From contig NZ_DASYGY010000007.1 of the NCBI RefSeq assembly GCF_035999195.1, forward strand, positions 124,001 through 188,000: DNA of 64,000 nt, given 5' to 3'. This document shows, piece after piece, positions 60,810 to 64,000 of this stretch. The stretch's first letter is position 1, and each line of letters starts with the position of its first letter. Position numbers and translations under genes: made by a program. The notes under the pieces are model-generated. The model had not been told where the DNA came from and did no database searches. It worked only from the letters and a program-made list of their open reading frames with translations. The DNA comes from Pseudoxanthomonas sp. (GTDB taxonomy: Bacteria; Pseudomonadota; Gammaproteobacteria; Xanthomonadales; Xanthomonadaceae).

Positions 60810-63800
60810 ATGAACGACACCCTGAAAAACGCCTTCCCCGTTCCCCCGCTGCCCCGTGGCGGCCAGTCGCGCGCCTGGTGGCGCTCACCCGTCTCGCCGA
60901 CCGCGCTGGCGTGGTCGATCGCGGCCGCCGCGCGTACCCATGACGCGCCGCTGCTGGTGGTGGCCCGCGACAATCACGAAGCGCATCAGCTCGAAGCCGA
61001 CCTGCACACGCTGCTGGGCACGGACCACGACCTGCCGATCGTGCCGTTTCCCGACTGGGAAACCCTGCCCTACGACCAGTTCAGTCCGCACCCGGACATC
61101 GTCTCCCAGCGCCTGGCCGCCCTGCACCGCCTGCCGACGCTGGCGCGCGGCATCGTGATCGTGCCGGTGCAGACGCTGATGCAGCGGCTGTCGCCGCTGC
61201 GTCATATCGTCGGCGGCAGTTTCGACTACCGGGTCGGCCAGCAGCTGGACTTCGATGCCGAGAAGCGCCGGCTGGAAGCGGCCAGCTACCGGCATGTACC
61301 GCAGGTGCTGGACCCGGGCGACTTCGCCGTGCGCGGCGGCCTGCTCGACGTCTATCCGATGGGGGCCGAGGCGCCGCTGCGCATCGAACTGCTGGACGAC
61401 ACCATCGATTCGATCCGCCACTTCGACCCGGAAAGCCAGCGCTCGCTCGACCGGACGGACGCGGTGCAGCTGCTGCCCGGCCGCGAAGTGCCGCTGGACG
61501 AACGCGCGGTCGACCGCGCGATGACCCTGCTGCGCGACCGCTTCGACGTCGACACCCGTCGCAGTGCGCTGTACCAGGACCTGAAGTCCGGCCTGGCGCC
61601 GGCCGGCGTGGAGTACTACCTGCCGCTGTTCTTCGACCAGACCTCGACGCTGTTCGACTACCTGCACAAGAACGCGCTGCCGCTGCTGACCGATGGCTTC
61701 GGCGAAGCGGCGGAGACGTTCTGGGCGCAGACGCGCAACCGCTATGAGCAGCGCCGCCACGACATCGAGCGTCCGCTGTTGCCGCCGGACGAGCTGTACC
61801 TGTCGCCGGACGGCCTGCGCGAGCACCTGAACCAGCGCGCCCGCATCGAGGTCTGCGGCGCACAGCACAGCCGGCACGCCGATGCGCTGCCGCTGCGCGA
61901 GCAGCCATTGCCGCCGCTGCCGGTGGCCGCCAAGGATGCGCCGGCAGGCGAGGCGCTGAAGTCGTTCCTTGGCCACTACCCGGGCCGCGTGCTGATCGCC
62001 GCCGACTCGCCGGGCCGCCGCGAGGCGCTGCTGGAAGTGCTGCAGGCGGCGGAGCTGAAGCCGGAGGTGGTCGCCGACTTCAGCGCGTTCCTCCCTTCTC
62101 CCGCCGGGAGAAGGTGGCGCGCAGCGCCGGATGAGGGCGCAGCGAAGACCTCGGCAGCCGAACCATCGCGTACGTCCCGCACCCTCACCCCAACCCCTCT
62201 CCCGGAGGGAGAGGGGCTTCCACGCTTCGCCATCGCCGTCGCGCCGCTGGCCGATGGCTTCGCCCTGGACGATCCGCGCATCGCGGTACTCACCGAGCGG
62301 CAGCTGTTCCCCGAGCGCGCCACCCAGGCGCACCGGCGCAAGCGCAGCGGCCGCGAGCCGGAAGCGATCATCCGCGACCTCGGCGAACTGACCGAGGGCG
62401 CGCCGATCGTCCACGAGGACCATGGCGTGGGCCGGTATCGCGGCCTGATCGCGATGGACGTGGGCGGCATGCCCGGCGAGTTCCTCGAGATCGAATACGC
62501 CAAGGGCGACCGCCTGTACGTGCCGGTCGCGCAGTTGCACCTGATCAGCCGCTACTCGGGCGCGTCGGTGGAAACCGCGCCGCTGCATTCGCTCGGCGGC
62601 GAAGCCTGGGCGAAGGCCAAGAGGAAGACCGCCGAGAAGGTCCGCGACGTCGCCGCCGAACTGCTGGAGATCCAAGCGCGCCGACAGGCCCGCGCCGGCC
62701 TGGCGCTGCACCTGGACCGCGCGATGTACGAACCGTTCGCGGCCGGCTTCCCGTTCGAGGAGACGCCCGACCAGCATCATGCGATCGAGTCGGTGATCCG
62801 TGACCTGGCCAGCAGCCAGCCGATGGACCGCGTGGTCTGCGGCGATGTCGGCTTCGGCAAGACCGAAGTGGCCGTGCGCGCCGCGTTCGCCGCCGCCAGC
62901 GCGGGCAAGCAGGTGGCCGTGCTGGTACCGACCACGCTGCTGGCCGAGCAGCACTACCGCAACTTCCGCGACCGTTTCGCCGACTGGCCGCTGAAAGTCG
63001 AGGTGCTGTCGCGCTTCAAGACGGCCAAGGAGATCAAGGCGGAGCTGGAGAAGCTGGCCGAGGGCAAGCTCGACGTCATCGTCGGCACGCACCGGCTGCT
63101 GCAGCCCGACGTGAAGTTCAAGGACCTCGGCCTGGTGATCGTCGACGAGGAGCAGCGCTTCGGCGTGCGCCAGAAGGAAGCGCTGAAGGCGCTGCGCGCC
63201 AACGTGCACCTGCTGACGCTGACCGCCACGCCGATTCCGCGCACGCTCAACATGGCGATGGCCGGCCTGCGTGACCTGTCCATCATCGCCACGCCGCCGG
63301 CCAACCGCATGGCGGTGCAGACGTTCGTCACGCCGTGGGACGCGGCGCTGCTGAAGGAAGCGTTCCAGCGCGAACTGTCGCGCGGCGGCCAGGTGTACTT
63401 CCTGCACAACGACGTCGAGAGCATCGGCCGCATGCAGCGCGAGCTGCAGGAACTGGTGCCGGAGGCGCGCATCGGCGTGGCGCACGGGCAGATGCCCGAG
63501 CGCGAACTGGAACAGGTGATGCTGGATTTCCAGAAGCAGCGCTTCAACGTGCTGCTGTGCACGACGATCATCGAGTCCGGCATCGACATCCCCAACGCCA
63601 ACACCATCATCATGAACCGCGCCGACAAGTTCGGCCTGGCCCAGCTGCACCAGCTGCGCGGCCGCGTCGGCCGTTCGCATCATCGTTCGTATGCCTACCT
63701 GGTGGTGCCGGACAAGCGCAGCATCACCGCCGACGCGCAGCGGCGCCTGGAAGCGATCGCCTCGATGGACGAGCTGGGCGCCGGCTTCACCCTCGCCACC

Positions 63801-64000
63801 CACGACCTGGAAATCCGCGGCGCCGGCGAATTGCTCGGCGAAGACCAGAGCGGCCAGATGGCCGAGGTCGGCTTCAGCCTGTACACCGAGCTGCTGGAGC
63901 GCGCGGTGCGCTCGATCAAGGCGGGCCACCTGCCCGATGTCGACCTGGGCCAGGAGCGTCGCGGCGCCGAGGTCGAACTGAACGTGCCCGCGTTGATCCC
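60810..64000 (+). CDS. mfd: Transcription-repair coupling factor Mfd (3'-truncated by window)
   Basis: The first 1063 residues of Mfd, which releases stalled RNA polymerase and recruits UvrA. UvrB-like domains occupy about 1-340 (FPDWETLPYDQFSPHPDIVSQRL; YRHVPQVLDPGDFAVRGGLLDVYP). The RNA-polymerase-interacting domain follows around 520-590 (HEDHGVGRYRGL, YAKGDRLYVPVAQLHLISRY). The translocase has Walker A GDVGFGKTEVA (about 678-688), DEEQRFGV and SGIDIPNANT. The sequence is longer than usual because of an in-frame repeat insert at about residues 429-471, described separately; the frame stays open through it. The gene runs past the right edge. Confidence 0.95.
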   Translation, partial: MNDTLKNAFPVPPLPRGGQSRAWWRSPVSPTALAWSIAAAARTHDAPLLVVARDNHEAHQLEADLHTLLGTDHDLPIVPFPDWETLPYDQFSPHPDIVSQRLAALHRLPTLARGIVIVPVQTLMQRLSPLRHIVGGSFDYRVGQQLDFDAEKRRLEAASYRHVPQVLDPGDFAVRGGLLDVYPMGAEAPLRIELLDDTIDSIRHFDPESQRSLDRTDAVQLLPGREVPLDERAVDRAMTLLRDRFDVDTRRSALYQDLKSGLAPAGVEYYLPLFFDQTSTLFDYLHKNALPLLTDGFGEAAETFWAQTRNRYEQRRHDIERPLLPPDELYLSPDGLREHLNQRARIEVCGAQHSRHADALPLREQPLPPLPVAAKDAPAGEALKSFLGHYPGRVLIAADSPGRREALLEVLQAAELKPEVVADFSAFLPSPAGRRWRAAPDEGAAKTSAAEPSRTSRTLTPTPLPEGEGLPRFAIAVAPLADGFALDDPRIAVLTERQLFPERATQAHRRKRSGREPEAIIRDLGELTEGAPIVHEDHGVGRYRGLIAMDVGGMPGEFLEIEYAKGDRLYVPVAQLHLISRYSGASVETAPLHSLGGEAWAKAKRKTAEKVRDVAAELLEIQARRQARAGLALHLDRAMYEPFAAGFPFEETPDQHHAIESVIRDLASSQPMDRVVCGDVGFGKTEVAVRAAFAAASAGKQVAVLVPTTLLAEQHYRNFRDRFADWPLKVEVLSRFKTAKEIKAELEKLAEGKLDVIVGTHRLLQPDVKFKDLGLVIVDEEQRFGVRQKEALKALRANVHLLTLTATPIPRTLNMAMAGLRDLSIIATPPANRMAVQTFVTPWDAALLKEAFQRELSRGGQVYFLHNDVESIGRMQRELQELVPEARIGVAHGQMPERELEQVMLDFQKQRFNVLLCTTIIESGIDIPNANTIIMNRADKFGLAQLHQLRGRVGRSHHRSYAYLVVPDKRSITADAQRRLEAIASMDELGAGFTLATHDLEIRGAGELLGEDQSGQMAEVGFSLYTELLERAVRSIKAGHLPDVDLGQERRGAEVELNVPALI
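62094..62221. repeat. Intergenic-type repeat inserted in-frame in mfd
   Basis: CCTTCTCCCGCCGGGAGAAG (62094-62113) continues as GTGGCGCGCAGCGCCGGATGAGGGCG. After about 40 bases an inverted partner follows, GCACCCTCACCCCAACCCCT then CTCCCGGAGGGAGAGGGGCTT, ending near 62221. The same two-armed element lies between creD and creC and at 34523. Here it is read in frame, adding about 43 residues (PAGRRWRAAPDEGA, TLTPTPLPEGEG) to Mfd. Confidence 0.8.

Overview
The window is chromosomal DNA of a GC-rich gammaproteobacterium of the Xanthomonadaceae type (Pseudoxanthomonas, Lysobacter, Stenotrophomonas or Xanthomonas are the best fits). This rests on the block tRNAs-tig-clpP-clpX-lon-hupB-tRNA-Val-tRNA-Asp-ppiD, on kdkA and heptosyltransferase-type LPS genes, on creBCD, on phoBR-ppk-ppx, and on several families of small intergenic repeats. 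Genus and species cannot be fixed by eye.

Layout. Positions 1-3790 are the right part of an integrated island: a secreted/lipoprotein/membrane trio, an H-NS-like protein, and a two-gene, AT-richer unit whose second protein has a nuclease-like signature. The island ends in short direct repeats and a tRNA-Ser 3'-end fragment. Positions 3943-4230 carry three tandem repeat units. Positions 4232-8936 (minus strand) are a tightly overlapping operon: Kdo kinase, a metallo-beta-lactamase-fold enzyme, moaA-moaC-moaD-moaE and a YVTN beta-propeller protein. On the plus strand follow a GT9 glycosyltransferase and a 1000-residue membrane/spermidine-synthase-like fusion.

Positions 13-21 kb hold a PP2C phosphatase, dnaQ-GNAT-rnhA-methyltransferase facing gloB-mltD, and ppiD. 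Positions 21.3-29.1 kb are the proteostasis block (hupB, lon, clpX, clpP, tig) flanked by two tRNAs on one side and five on the other. Recognisable promoters lie in front of hupB (sigma70-like), lon (sigma32-like) and the tRNA cluster.

Positions 29-35 kb carry membrane transporters, an NAD-type isocitrate dehydrogenase, an AhpD-like protein and a glutaredoxin. Positions 35.5-44.6 kb form the phosphate/polyphosphate region: bepA, a PHO box, phoB-phoR-ppk, ppx, and a GAF-EAL protein.

Positions 45-54 kb are a run of small poorly known genes, a 520-bp AT-richer stretch full of palindromes, a GT4/PAP2 pair, and a nitrilase-family/GNAT pair. Positions 54-57.8 kb are creD, creC and creB with a cre-tag-like site. 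The window ends in rlmJ, a DUF808 protein, a GNAT enzyme, a DUF4242-type protein and mfd, which runs off the edge.

The most interesting signals are (a) the two-gene cargo at 2144-3581, a candidate undescribed defence or nuclease module next to an attachment site; (b) an in-frame copy of an intergenic repeat inside mfd (62094-62221), related to elements at 34523 and 55490; (c) the palindrome-rich stretch at 48713-49236; and (d) the tandem repeats at 3943-4230. No database search was possible, so family names come from motif recognition.
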